Source of the DNA: S012-113 sp965368405
GTDB taxonomy: Bacteria > Bacteroidota > Bacteroidia > Cytophagales > Cyclobacteriaceae
Assembly (NCBI GenBank): GCA_965368405.1
Contig: CBDUMS010000032.1
Location: 1 to 33,759, forward strand
Direction of reading: 5' to 3'
Length of the DNA: 33,759 bases
Shown one piece after another: positions 1 through 6,859 of this stretch. The position numbers were made by a program, and so were the translations under genes. The stretch's first letter is position 1. The number at the start of each line of letters is the position of its first letter. The notes beneath the pieces were generated by a model that was not told the DNA's origin, made no database searches, and saw only the letters and a list, made by a program, of their open reading frames with translations.

Positions 1-246
1 AGAATGGTAGCACCAAGAGGCGGCTTCTATGATGTTAATGGCGAGTGGGCCGTTGAGGGAGTAGGAATTGCCCCCGATATTGAAGTGATTCAGGATCCTA
101 AATTGGTAATGGAAGGACATGACCCTCAACTCGAGCGGGCCGTTAAAGAAGCCATGGAACTGCTAAAAACGCAGGAGTTCATCATGAAGCCAGAGCCGGC
201 AGCTCCTGTTCGATCGAAGCGACCTGAGGGCTTCCAAAAAAACTGA
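1..246 (+). CDS. Tricorn-like S41 protease, C-terminal fragment
   Basis: This is the 3' end of a gene that begins before the window. The reading frame is open from base 1, so the ATG at base 4 is an internal codon and not a start. The visible 81 residues hold the stretch GGFYDVNGEWAVEGVGIAPD, followed by an acidic segment and 'DPQLERAVKEAMELL'. This is the usual end of the C-terminal catalytic domain in tricorn-type S41 serine proteases, where the last strands and helix after the catalytic core read 'G(V/I)xPDIEVxxDP...DPQLExAV'. Family members degrade peptides downstream of larger proteases, often in the periplasm in Bacteroidota. The catalytic Ser and the beta-propeller and PDZ domains lie outside the window. 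The proline- and lysine-rich last 20 residues are a variable tail. Other S41 C-terminal proteases share part of this motif, so the subfamily is likely but not certain. Confidence 0.75.
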   Translation, partial: RMVAPRGGFYDVNGEWAVEGVGIAPDIEVIQDPKLVMEGHDPQLERAVKEAMELLKTQEFIMKPEPAAPVRSKRPEGFQKN

Positions 247-299
247 TAGAAACCAATTTATCCGTCTAATTGAATATTATTGTTTAAACATAGAGACAA

Positions 300-515
300 A
301 TGAGTAATTCACTGTCTGGAAATCAGAGGGTTAATATTAGGGTAGGTTCGCAGGTGGCCATTGTTGAAAAGCATAATCAGCGTAATGGCAATCTAACTGA
401 GGGGGTTGTTGAGCGACTCCTTACAAAATCAAGCTCGCACCCACATGGCATAAAAGTTATGCTAGAAACTGGTGAAGTTGGTCGTGTAAAGAAGATTTAT
501 GAAAGTCGAGAGTAA
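300..515 (+). CDS. ywbE: YwbE family small protein (DUF2196)
   Basis: A 71-residue protein matching the YwbE/DUF2196 family, recognised by 'G(S/A)xVxIVxKxxQRxGxLTxGVV', then 'LLTxSxxHPHGIKVxLExGxVGRV', seen here as HNQRNGNLTEGVVERLLT and HPHGIKVMLETGEVGRVK. The family is small, cytoplasmic and probably an all-beta SH3/KOW-like fold. Its function is not established. The length matches full-length members, so the gene is intact. It lies 53 bases after the protease gene on the same strand, and its last 17 bases overlap the start of the phospholipase-like gene in another frame, which suggests translational coupling. No clear ribosome binding site precedes the ATG, as is common in Bacteroidota. 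Confidence 0.85.
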   Translation: MSNSLSGNQRVNIRVGSQVAIVEKHNQRNGNLTEGVVERLLTKSSSHPHGIKVMLETGEVGRVKKIYESRE

Positions 516-2040
516 ATATGTAATTCTAATTTGTACTCTGATTATTTTCCTGATCTCATGTAATTCTGGCACTACAACAGAAACATTGCAAGAACAGGAG
601 TGCATAGAATATACTTTTAACCCTGAGCAATCTGTCTCTGATGAAATATCCGGTTTTGATTCTCTTCGTTTGGATAAAACAGGAGTCTATGTTTTAGAAG
701 ATGGCGCTAGTGCCTTAGTGCAAAGAGCATGGCTCACGAAGTATTCAGAGCAAACTATAGATATTCAGTATTTCATTTTTTCTACAGATAATGTTGGCCT
801 CATCGCCTGCGATTACCTTATTCGGGCTGCCGACCGGGGAGTTAAGATTAGGATTCTGGTTGATGATATTATGGTAGATGCAGAACTGGAAGATATATTA
901 ATGCTGGATTCTCATGAGAATATTAATATCAAAATATATAACCCTGGAGTTAATTTAGGGAAGAGTATAATTAGTAAAGTCGGCAAGTTTACCACAGATT
1001 TTAGGTCTGCAAACCAGCGAATGCATAATAAAACGTTTATTGTCGACCAAAAGGTCGCTATAACCGGAGGCAGAAATATTGCGGAGGAGTATTTCGATTT
1101 TGATAGGGAATATAATTTCAGAGATAGGGATGTGCTACTCTTAGGCAAAACGGTGGAGGTAATGAATAATTCTTTCAATGAATTTTGGGAGAGTAAGTTG
1201 AGCATAGATGTTATAGAGCTAGCTGCTGATGATTTTATTTTGAATACAGCACCAGATAGGTTTGATGCACTTCATAATTATGCCTGTAATCCGCTTAATT
1301 TTTGGCCTGAAATAAGACAAAGGATAGCTGGGTTTCCGGGCACTCTTCATGAACTCACCGAATCAGGAAGGCTGCACTGGATTGATTCGATTCAGTTTAT
1401 AAGCGATGAACCCGGAAAGAACCAGGAAGAATCGGGTCTCGGCGGCGGAGGAGCTACAACTACAGCCCTCCTGGAGCTAGTATCTAAAGCGAAATTTTCA
1501 ATCGATATTCAATCTCCCTACCTTATTACAACAGCGCTGAGTCGCGACCTCTTTAAAGCAGCTGTAGACCGAGGTGTTCGAATTCGCATTCTAACCAATA
1601 GCCTTTCTTCTACCGATAATCTTGAAGCATTTTCGGGCTATAAGCGCGACAGAGAAGAACTCCTCGCAACAGGCGTTGAGATTTATGAGTTCCGGCCAGA
1701 CGCTGCGATCCGTAAAAAAATAATGACCAGCGTCTTACAGAAAGAAATTGAATTTACCCCAATTTTTGGCCTACATGCCAAATCGATGGTTATCGATAAT
1801 GAGATTAGCGTAATAGGAACATTTAATCTCGACCCCCGTTCAGCGAATTTAAATACAGAATGCATTGTCGTAGCCTATTCTAAAGAGATTGCTAATGGTG
1901 TGGCCGAAGGAATGGAAGAAGAGTTTAAACCAGAGAATGCCTGGCATACAACCCTCGATTATAACCCGGATGAGTTTGCCGGGGTGGCCAAGAACATAAA
2001 ATCTTGGACAAGAAAAATTGTGCCTAAAGGAGTCTTATAA
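499..2040 (+). CDS. Phospholipase D-like lipoprotein (ClsC/YmdC-like)
   Basis: A 513-residue protein with a lipoprotein signal peptide (hydrophobic stretch ending in LIS-C, lipid-bearing Cys21). It has two complete HKD motifs: His176-Lys178-Asp183 in HNKTFIVDQKVAITGGRN and His426-Lys428-Asp433 in HAKSMVIDNEISVIG. Two HKD half-sites form one phosphatidyl-transfer active site in the phospholipase D superfamily. The flanking sequence (GGRNIAEEYFDF, FRDRDVLLLG, NLDPRSANLNTE) resembles the YmdC/ClsC branch, which makes cardiolipin from phosphatidylglycerol and phosphatidylethanolamine. The predicted lipid anchor differs from a typical integral-membrane synthase and puts the enzyme in the periplasm or outer membrane. 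A secreted phospholipase or nuclease of the same superfamily is the alternative. The ATG at 499 lies inside ywbE. It is preferred because it provides the charged N-terminus of the signal peptide. The gene converges on the next one with only 2 bases between stop codons. Confidence 0.85.
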   Translation: MKVESKYVILICTLIIFLISCNSGTTTETLQEQECIEYTFNPEQSVSDEISGFDSLRLDKTGVYVLEDGASALVQRAWLTKYSEQTIDIQYFIFSTDNVGLIACDYLIRAADRGVKIRILVDDIMVDAELEDILMLDSHENINIKIYNPGVNLGKSIISKVGKFTTDFRSANQRMHNKTFIVDQKVAITGGRNIAEEYFDFDREYNFRDRDVLLLGKTVEVMNNSFNEFWESKLSIDVIELAADDFILNTAPDRFDALHNYACNPLNFWPEIRQRIAGFPGTLHELTESGRLHWIDSIQFISDEPGKNQEESGLGGGGATTTALLELVSKAKFSIDIQSPYLITTALSRDLFKAAVDRGVRIRILTNSLSSTDNLEAFSGYKRDREELLATGVEIYEFRPDAAIRKKIMTSVLQKEIEFTPIFGLHAKSMVIDNEISVIGTFNLDPRSANLNTECIVVAYSKEIANGVAEGMEEEFKPENAWHTTLDYNPDEFAGVAKNIKSWTRKIVPKGVL

Positions 2041-2042
2041 CA

Positions 2043-2687
2043 TTAGTTGTTCTTTTCGTCTTGTGCACTAGAATAAAACCAGCCTGGCACGATTAGGTTC
2101 TTTTGGATAACGGCAAGACGCAGACCAAATATTACCAGGATTCCGGTTATACTTCCAATAATTCTGTATTCTGGTAGGTAGAGGATAACCAATACATACA
2201 AAGTACATCCCAGCATTACGGCAATCGCATAGATTTCACGACTCATAATTAAATTCTTTCTACCAGCAATAATATCGCGTAAAAGCCCACCGCCAATGGC
2301 AGTAAGTACGCCTAACAGTACTGGCGATATGGGCAGGCCAAACTCTAAATCCCATACCTTATCAACGGCACCAATTCCAAAGAGTGAGATTCCAACGGCA
2401 TCGAGTATCAGGAGTACTTTCGTTACATATTTACTGGTAAATATTCTTGTCGCATAAAATGTTATGATGCTCGCAATTAGACTGACCCAGATATAATTTA
2501 CATCGAGCGACCAGAAAACAGGGACGTCTAAAATTATATCGCGTAGGGTGCCGCCTCCAACGGCTGTAATTATTCCCATCACACAGGCACCGAACAGATC
2601 AATTCCCTTTGGTGCAACTGCCAGCACGGCCGTTATAGCAAAGGCTACGGTACCTGCCATTCCTATCCAATAAATCCAGGATTCCAT
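2043..2687 (-). CDS. UPF0126/TRIC-type cation channel family membrane protein (YicG-like)
   Basis: A 214-residue, strongly hydrophobic protein with about seven membrane segments and the internal duplication typical of the YicG/UPF0126 family. The two hallmark copies are GIITAVGGGTLRDIILD near residue 45 and GVLTAIGGGLLRDIIAG near residue 130. The glycine triplet followed by LRDII breaks the helix in prokaryotic TRIC (trimeric intracellular cation) channels, which form trimers with a pore in each subunit and conduct monovalent cations. Length and duplication are complete, so it looks functional. Some members are annotated as glycine transporters, so the natural substrate is open. It is transcribed on its own from a promoter at about 2737-2764, just downstream of the terminator of the sigma-factor operon, and ends 2 bases from the converging phospholipase gene. 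Confidence 0.88.
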   Translation of the reverse strand: MESWIYWIGMAGTVAFAITAVLAVAPKGIDLFGACVMGIITAVGGGTLRDIILDVPVFWSLDVNYIWVSLIASIITFYATRIFTSKYVTKVLLILDAVGISLFGIGAVDKVWDLEFGLPISPVLLGVLTAIGGGLLRDIIAGRKNLIMSREIYAIAVMLGCTLYVLVILYLPEYRIIGSITGILVIFGLRLAVIQKNLIVPGWFYSSAQDEKNN

Positions 2688-2736
2688 GTGTTAAATATTA
2701 TCAATCATCAATAACTTTTCTCCTTTTAAGACAACT

Positions 2737-2764
2737 CAAGATAGCTGAATATGTTTTTAGCAAA
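2737..2764 (-). promoter_or_regulatory. Putative Bacteroidota-type promoter of the TRIC-type gene
   Basis: Read on the minus strand, TTTG (complement of 2761-2764) is followed after 17 bases by TATCTTG (complement of 2737-2743). This fits the Bacteroidota pattern of a TTG/TTTG element at -33 and a TAnnTTTG-like element at -7, apart from one missing T in the second box. The start codon at 2687 would lie about 45 bases after the transcription start. It is the only site in the window with both boxes at good spacing. Confidence 0.45.
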
Positions 2765-2812
2765 TGTATACTTTTCCACCGATCAATATTCACTTGCAGA
2801 GAAATCAATAAA

Positions 2813-2842
2813 AAGCCCTCTACATAATTAGGCAGAGGGCTT
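2813..2842 (-). terminator. Rho-independent terminator of the sigma-factor operon
   Basis: A perfect 9-bp stem, AAGCCCTCT (2813-2821) and AGAGGGCTT (2834-2842), encloses a 12-base loop. On the minus strand the stem is followed directly by a T-rich run (TTTATT after the last two stem Ts). It lies 22 bases beyond the stop of the outer-membrane barrel gene, at the end of the four-gene operon. Confidence 0.85.
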
Positions 2843-2864
2843 CCGTTTAGCTTTGGTTATTAGC

Positions 2865-3506
2865 TTACCACTTGCCAAACTTAAAGTTCATATAGAAATT
2901 AAATCCGTCTAGAGCATCTGGTGCAACACTGAGGTCTGCAGACTCTTGCAGGATTATGCCATTTGTCCATCGGTATGATGCCCCCAAGGCAACTCTAAAA
3001 AATTTCACCATATTAAATTCAAGTTCTACGCCGGGTTCTACAAGAAAGAATATGTCATAATCATATGGATAATAACTATCGTCCCAGTCCCAATAATTCT
3101 GTGGAATAGTTGATACTCCTCCACCTCCAATTAAAATTGGGAACGTAAGGTGGACTGGTGATTTCGCTAGCAGGATAGGCTCGAAGAAGAATCCTCCATA
3201 GCCACCGCCAAGATACTTTTCGGTATTGTTGGGGTTCTTGGAAAGATTGTTGAAAAAACCGGTGCCGGCAAAGCCAAGAGAGATACTATGATTAATAACC
3301 CAAGCACCTTTAAAATTTAGAAGTATAGCATCTTTCTCATCGATATTGGTGTACCCGACCCCAAATGAGCCATAGCCACCGTGAGAAGTTTTTCGATCTG
3401 ATTTTTTATTGAATATTGATCGGTATTCATTCTGATTATCCTGAGCAATTGCTGTGCTTAGCATTGCAATAAGGAATAAGCCTGTAATTGATAATGTGAG
3501 TTTCAT
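2865..3506 (-). CDS. Outer-membrane beta-barrel-like secreted protein
   Basis: A 213-residue protein with a clear type I signal peptide (MKLTLSITGLFLIAMLSTAIA, cleavage likely after AIA or AQ). The mature part alternates short hydrophobic and aromatic strands with glycine-rich turns (GGYGSFGVGYTNID, GGGYGGFFFEP, VALGASYRWTNGI) and ends in FNFYMNFKFGKW, a C-terminal strand with aromatic residues as in outer-membrane barrels. About eight strands would fit. I do not recognise a specific family, and no enzymatic motif is visible. It is the last gene of the operon led by the ECF sigma factor, 20 bases after the DUF4097-like gene, so it is probably part of an envelope-directed response. The barrel assignment rests on pattern alone. 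Confidence 0.6.
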   Translation of the reverse strand: MKLTLSITGLFLIAMLSTAIAQDNQNEYRSIFNKKSDRKTSHGGYGSFGVGYTNIDEKDAILLNFKGAWVINHSISLGFAGTGFFNNLSKNPNNTEKYLGGGYGGFFFEPILLAKSPVHLTFPILIGGGGVSTIPQNYWDWDDSYYPYDYDIFFLVEPGVELEFNMVKFFRVALGASYRWTNGIILQESADLSVAPDALDGFNFYMNFKFGKW

Positions 3507-3526
3507 TGTTCTAATGTGTTATGTTG

Positions 3527-4645
3527 TTATTTTATTCTGAGGTTGCCGGATGGCATTGTTATATTCAATTTGATAGGGGAGACGAAACTATCGCCAATCA
3601 TGCCAATAGTTTTTACCAGCTTTTTTTCTTCATCCTCTTTGGTTGTCTTCTTATTAATTAGCTCAGAAGGAAAGTAAAGGCCGGCTTGTTCACTATAGAT
3701 AGCCTCTATTGTTATGGACCTATTCGCTGGCTTTATCATTCCGATATCTGTGTTTTCTACCGTAAAGTTTAGCTTTTTAACCGATGGGCCAATTTGGTCT
3801 AAATCTATACTGCCATAGCGCATATTTGCGTCAAGATCATTACCTAGCGAACCTATTTGAAAATAGCTGTAAGATGATTCGAGGATTAAGCCCCCAACTT
3901 TCTCAAGCGTTATTTTGTCTCGATAAGAGTTTAAATCCAGGGTTTCAATTTCACCCATATTTAGTCTCGACGAACGACTATTCACCTTAATCTTGTTCGC
4001 GGCATCAAGTTTAACCTCAGAACGATGATCAAGTTTTAGTGTGCCGTTTTTAATATCCTTAATATTCGCATAAGCATACTCTAAACTGATCGTTGTTGCT
4101 CCTGAAAAAACTCCCGTCTTCAAGTCTCCATTCGAGAGGGTAATATTCGTAGTGCCACTATGATCTCCTATAAATAGATCACCATATTTATTATTAATGG
4201 TGAGGTGGGTGTTTGCCGGGAGATACACTTTATAATCAACTTGTGTTTTATTATCACTCGAAAAAACAGATCCCGTTTTTTCTTTCACCCCACCCCAAAA
4301 TGATTCTTCACTGGCAAAAGAAGTTTTAGACTCTACGTATGATTGAAACTGGGTTACATCGATGCTCAAGTCTTTAAAGGTTTCCTCTGCCTTAGATTCT
4401 TTTTTGGCCCTTACTTCAATGCTTACTTCCATCTTAATGGAGTCCTTATTCCAGGCAATTAGCTGAATAGTCCCGTACTTATTGGTTATCTTAAGTTCGG
4501 GCCTTTCCCCAACTTTAAATGATTTGTGCTCAACCCTGTTCTTGCGAAAGTCTTGTCCGAAGCTGATATTGCTGAGAAGTAATATTCCCAGGAATAAACA
4601 CAGTCTATATTGAATAGCCACTTTCATCTTTATAATCTTTATCAT
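3527..4645 (-). CDS. DUF4097-like secreted beta-repeat protein
   Basis: A 372-residue protein with a signal peptide (RLCLFLGILLLSNISFGQ). The mature part is a long succession of short beta strands: ITNKYGTIQLIAWNKDSI, LPANTHLTINNKYGDLFIGD, then repeated 20-25-residue units with hydrophobic Ile/Leu positions. This fits the DUF4097 and putative auto-transporter adhesin head domains, which fold as stacked beta coils and are often encoded beside anti-sigma factors in Bacteroidota. Surface or periplasmic location is inferred; no ligand or enzyme activity can be read. The first ATG gives a 41-base overlap with the anti-sigma gene. An internal ATG at 4627 (MKVAIQYR) gives a shorter overlap and an equally good signal peptide and may be the real start. 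Overlap and spacing argue for co-translation with the sigma/anti-sigma pair. Confidence 0.65.
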   Translation of the reverse strand: MIKIIKMKVAIQYRLCLFLGILLLSNISFGQDFRKNRVEHKSFKVGERPELKITNKYGTIQLIAWNKDSIKMEVSIEVRAKKESKAEETFKDLSIDVTQFQSYVESKTSFASEESFWGGVKEKTGSVFSSDNKTQVDYKVYLPANTHLTINNKYGDLFIGDHSGTTNITLSNGDLKTGVFSGATTISLEYAYANIKDIKNGTLKLDHRSEVKLDAANKIKVNSRSSRLNMGEIETLDLNSYRDKITLEKVGGLILESSYSYFQIGSLGNDLDANMRYGSIDLDQIGPSVKKLNFTVENTDIGMIKPANRSITIEAIYSEQAGLYFPSELINKKTTKEDEEKKLVKTIGMIGDSFVSPIKLNITMPSGNLRIK

Positions 4646-5174
4646 TTTTACGTTTAATTTGCTCGAGCATATCTTCTAAAATCTCGAGTTTAAGTCTATA
4701 GTTATCGATCATTGCCTCAACCACTTCCTGATTATTGGCATTGTCATTTAAATCCTGCTTTAGATCAATTAGTTGCTCATCTAACTCAGCCAATTCGTTC
4801 GTAATATCGGTCTGTAGACCCCTTTCTTCAGAAGCCATGGTAAACAATTCCTCTTTTCGGGCATTGATTTGTTCTGTATAATACTTATCGGCTTCTAGTA
4901 ATTCTTTAAATAAGGGACTATTAAAGTCTTCTTTGGTTAGCATTTCCTGCCCCGTTGAGTTATTCGAAGAAACAAAGTCGTGGAAGTAATACGAGGCGAC
5001 AAAAATCGCCACTACCGAAGCGGCTCTTGCCAAAACCCTCCGCCAACTTATTGTCATTTCTGGCTCCGACGCATTAGGCTTTTTAATGCTGCTAAAGAGA
5101 TCAGGGGCATCTTCTCCCGGACCGAAACCGGCACGATTCTCACGAATAAAATCCTCTAACTTATCTGGTTTCAT
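4605..5174 (-). CDS. Putative membrane anti-sigma factor
   Basis: A 189-residue protein. It has a short acidic cytoplasmic N-terminus (KLEDFIRENRAGFGPGEDAP, followed by DLFSSI), one transmembrane helix at about residues 47-66 preceded by WRRVLAR, and a long predicted coiled coil from about 80 to 175, rich in Glu, Leu and Lys. The N-terminal pattern 'LExFIxxNRxxFxxxEPxxxLF' is common in Bacteroidota proteins encoded just after ECF sigma factors, where it is thought to bind the sigma factor. No HxxxCxxC zinc motif is present, so it is not a ZAS-type anti-sigma. The gene overlaps the sigma gene by 14 bases and the DUF4097-like gene by up to 41. The coiled coil would lie in the periplasm and could sense envelope state. 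Position and topology carry this call more than sequence identity. Confidence 0.65.
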   Translation of the reverse strand: MKPDKLEDFIRENRAGFGPGEDAPDLFSSIKKPNASEPEMTISWRRVLARAASVVAIFVASYYFHDFVSSNNSTGQEMLTKEDFNSPLFKELLEADKYYTEQINARKEELFTMASEERGLQTDITNELAELDEQLIDLKQDLNDNANNQEVVEAMIDNYRLKLEILEDMLEQIKRKNDKDYKDESGYSI

Positions 5175-5715
5175 CTAATTTGTCTTTTAATATTTCCTTG
5201 ATCTTTCTTCGAGCCACCATATATTGTGACTTCGAATTTGATTCACTCACTCCTAAAATCTCCGCGATTTCACGGTGGTCGTAACCTTCGAGTAAATAGA
5301 GCTGAAAAATAGCTCTGCTACCATCGGGCAATTGTTTCATGGCCAGTTTAACCTGGTCAACACTGAGCTCCAATTGGGTATCATCGTCTGGCGCACCTTC
5401 ATAGGCCTCAATGCTATCACTGAAATAGAGCTCAGTCTTTTTACGTTTAATTTCATTAATGCATTTGTTCACAACAATTCTTTTTAACCAGGATCCAAAG
5501 GTCGACTCATGATTAAACCGATGGAGATTCATAAAAGCTTCACTAAAGGACTCTTGCAACATATCTTCCGCCTCCTCTTTACTATGCATCATATGATAAC
5601 ACGTAAAGTACATGGCATTAGCGTATAACTTGTATAGCTCATACTGCGCTTTACTGTCACCTTTTATGCTTTTGCTGATCAGCTGACGGTTGATATCAAG
5701 TTGTTGGTGAGCCAA
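5161..5715 (-). CDS. RNA polymerase ECF-type sigma-70 factor
   Basis: A 184-residue protein with the two domains of an extracytoplasmic-function sigma factor. Region 2 spans about residues 17-92: KEEAEDMLQESFSEAFMNLH is the core-binding and -10 recognition part, then STFGSWLKRIVVNKCINEIK. Region 4 spans about 118-178, with the helix-turn-helix YDHREIAEILGVSESNSKSQ followed by Arg/Lys-rich YMVARRKIKEIL. The length and the lack of regions 1 and 3 are typical of the family. It recruits RNA polymerase to its own promoter set and is probably held inactive by the downstream membrane anti-sigma. It heads an operon whose other members are a DUF4097-like protein and a barrel protein, which suggests control of envelope or surface functions. 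A TATCTTG box lies 26 bases before the ATG on the minus strand. Confidence 0.93.
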   Translation of the reverse strand: MAHQQLDINRQLISKSIKGDSKAQYELYKLYANAMYFTCYHMMHSKEEAEDMLQESFSEAFMNLHRFNHESTFGSWLKRIVVNKCINEIKRKKTELYFSDSIEAYEGAPDDDTQLELSVDQVKLAMKQLPDGSRAIFQLYLLEGYDHREIAEILGVSESNSKSQYMVARRKIKEILKDKLDETR

Positions 5716-5741
5716 TTATTTCGTTTTCCTATTTCTATAGA

Positions 5742-5748
5742 CAAGATA
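5742..5748 (-). promoter_or_regulatory. Possible -7 box of the sigma-factor operon
   Basis: The minus strand reads TATCTTG here, 26 bases before the sigma-factor ATG, close to the TAnnTTTG element of Bacteroidota promoters. The nearest TTG on that strand is 24 bases further up, slightly more than the usual 17-23, so the assignment is weak. Autoregulation by the sigma factor is possible but not visible in the sequence. Confidence 0.28.
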
Positions 5749-5910
5749 AAAAATAAAGGGTCGTAAGAAGAGCAATAATTTATATTAATTATTCGCTACT
5801 CCAGCGCATACCATAGCTAGAAACAAGTACTAGGGTCGTTTTAGGCCAATTGGCGAGGGAGAAAGAAGTGATGAAGCGATACCGCTACAATTGTTTACAG
5901 CGTTGGGTCT

Positions 5911-6702
5911 TTAAGCTTTCTTCTGCTTGCTCTGTTGAATTCTGAAATAGACCAGCCCAGCGAAAATGATAAATGCAGCGGCAATTGCTGCTATTTTCAC
6001 CGTTCCTGTTCCATCTGGAACTGCTTGTGATGATGACATCCTTAATTCGGTTTCTCTTGCTGCATAGATGCCATAACTTGCCCAAAATATAACGAGGGCA
6101 TACCAAACATTCTGTTGTTTAAGGATAAAATAGAGCGCCAAACCTACGGCAACAGCTATAACCAGCAGGGTAAGTATTGTTGCCAAGGAGCCTTGATTTG
6201 CAACCCCAATGGATGTTAAAAAAATGGTGGTATTAGCGATGCTCGCTACAGAAATCCAACCAAGATAGACGCTGAAATTGATAAATTCCGTGATATACTC
6301 TGATCTATATTTTGGTCTTCGTGCCTGCCAATAGCTCCCGAGAAGGAAAATAAGCAACATGAACATTAGAAAAAGAGAATAGCCAACGGCTAACCTATGC
6401 CATGCTATTATCCACACCGCATTGGTTATGGAGATAAAGAAGAAGCCTTGGTTTAGCCTTACATCGAAATTTTCGGGTAAACGAAATGCTTTATACACCT
6501 GATGGATAATAAAGGATAGGTTAAGAAGGTATATTATGCCCCAGATACTAAAAGTAAAACCTGCGGGAGTAAAGAGATTAGGATAAAGTCCGGATACTTC
6601 ACCTGTGCTTATATTGTTTATTTTTCCTGCTCCGCCTAAATAATTTAGGTAAAGCATTCCGCCAAAAACAAGAATATTTACAATTGCGAGCCCTTTCTTC
6701 AT
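5911..6702 (-). CDS. TspO-like tryptophan-rich sensory membrane protein
   Basis: A 263-residue protein with about seven membrane segments (roughly residues 5-22, 45-68, 88-108, 110-128, 142-165, 172-196 and 233-255). The segment LYPNLFTPAGFTFSIWGIIY near residue 40 is the signature of the group annotated as tryptophan-rich sensory proteins in Bacteroidota, distantly related to TspO/MBR. TspO binds porphyrins and other hydrophobic ligands, but this longer form has not been assigned a ligand that I know of. Trp and Tyr are placed at the membrane borders (NAVWIIAWHRL, VYLGWISV, VWYALVIFWASYGIYA). The extra C-terminal helix and Lys-rich end (QQSKQKKA) go beyond the five-helix TspO core. It is a single gene divergent from the serine hydrolase. 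The 195 bases downstream, toward the sigma operon, hold no other gene. Confidence 0.72.
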   Translation of the reverse strand: MKKGLAIVNILVFGGMLYLNYLGGAGKINNISTGEVSGLYPNLFTPAGFTFSIWGIIYLLNLSFIIHQVYKAFRLPENFDVRLNQGFFFISITNAVWIIAWHRLAVGYSLFLMFMLLIFLLGSYWQARRPKYRSEYITEFINFSVYLGWISVASIANTTIFLTSIGVANQGSLATILTLLVIAVAVGLALYFILKQQNVWYALVIFWASYGIYAARETELRMSSSQAVPDGTGTVKIAAIAAAFIIFAGLVYFRIQQSKQKKA

Positions 6703-6859
6703 CGTAGTAAGATTACTTTCTCTATATTACTAAATAATAGTCTATTTTGATAAATAGTTCACTAGCACGCTTCTAATTATGGATCCTGGTAGTAACTTAT
6801 TCCATACAAACACATATTATGCTTAAATTAGTTAACCGTTAAATCTTAAAAGCACGATT

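Noticed and set aside
5887..5902. Palindrome around ACAATTGT after the TspO-like gene
   Set aside because: Short and without a T run on the minus strand; not convincing as a terminator or protein-binding site.
5885..6106. 73-codon minus-strand frame overlapping the TspO-like gene
   Set aside because: It lies in another frame of a well-supported membrane protein gene and its composition (Cys-, Arg- and Asn-rich) is unlike a real product.
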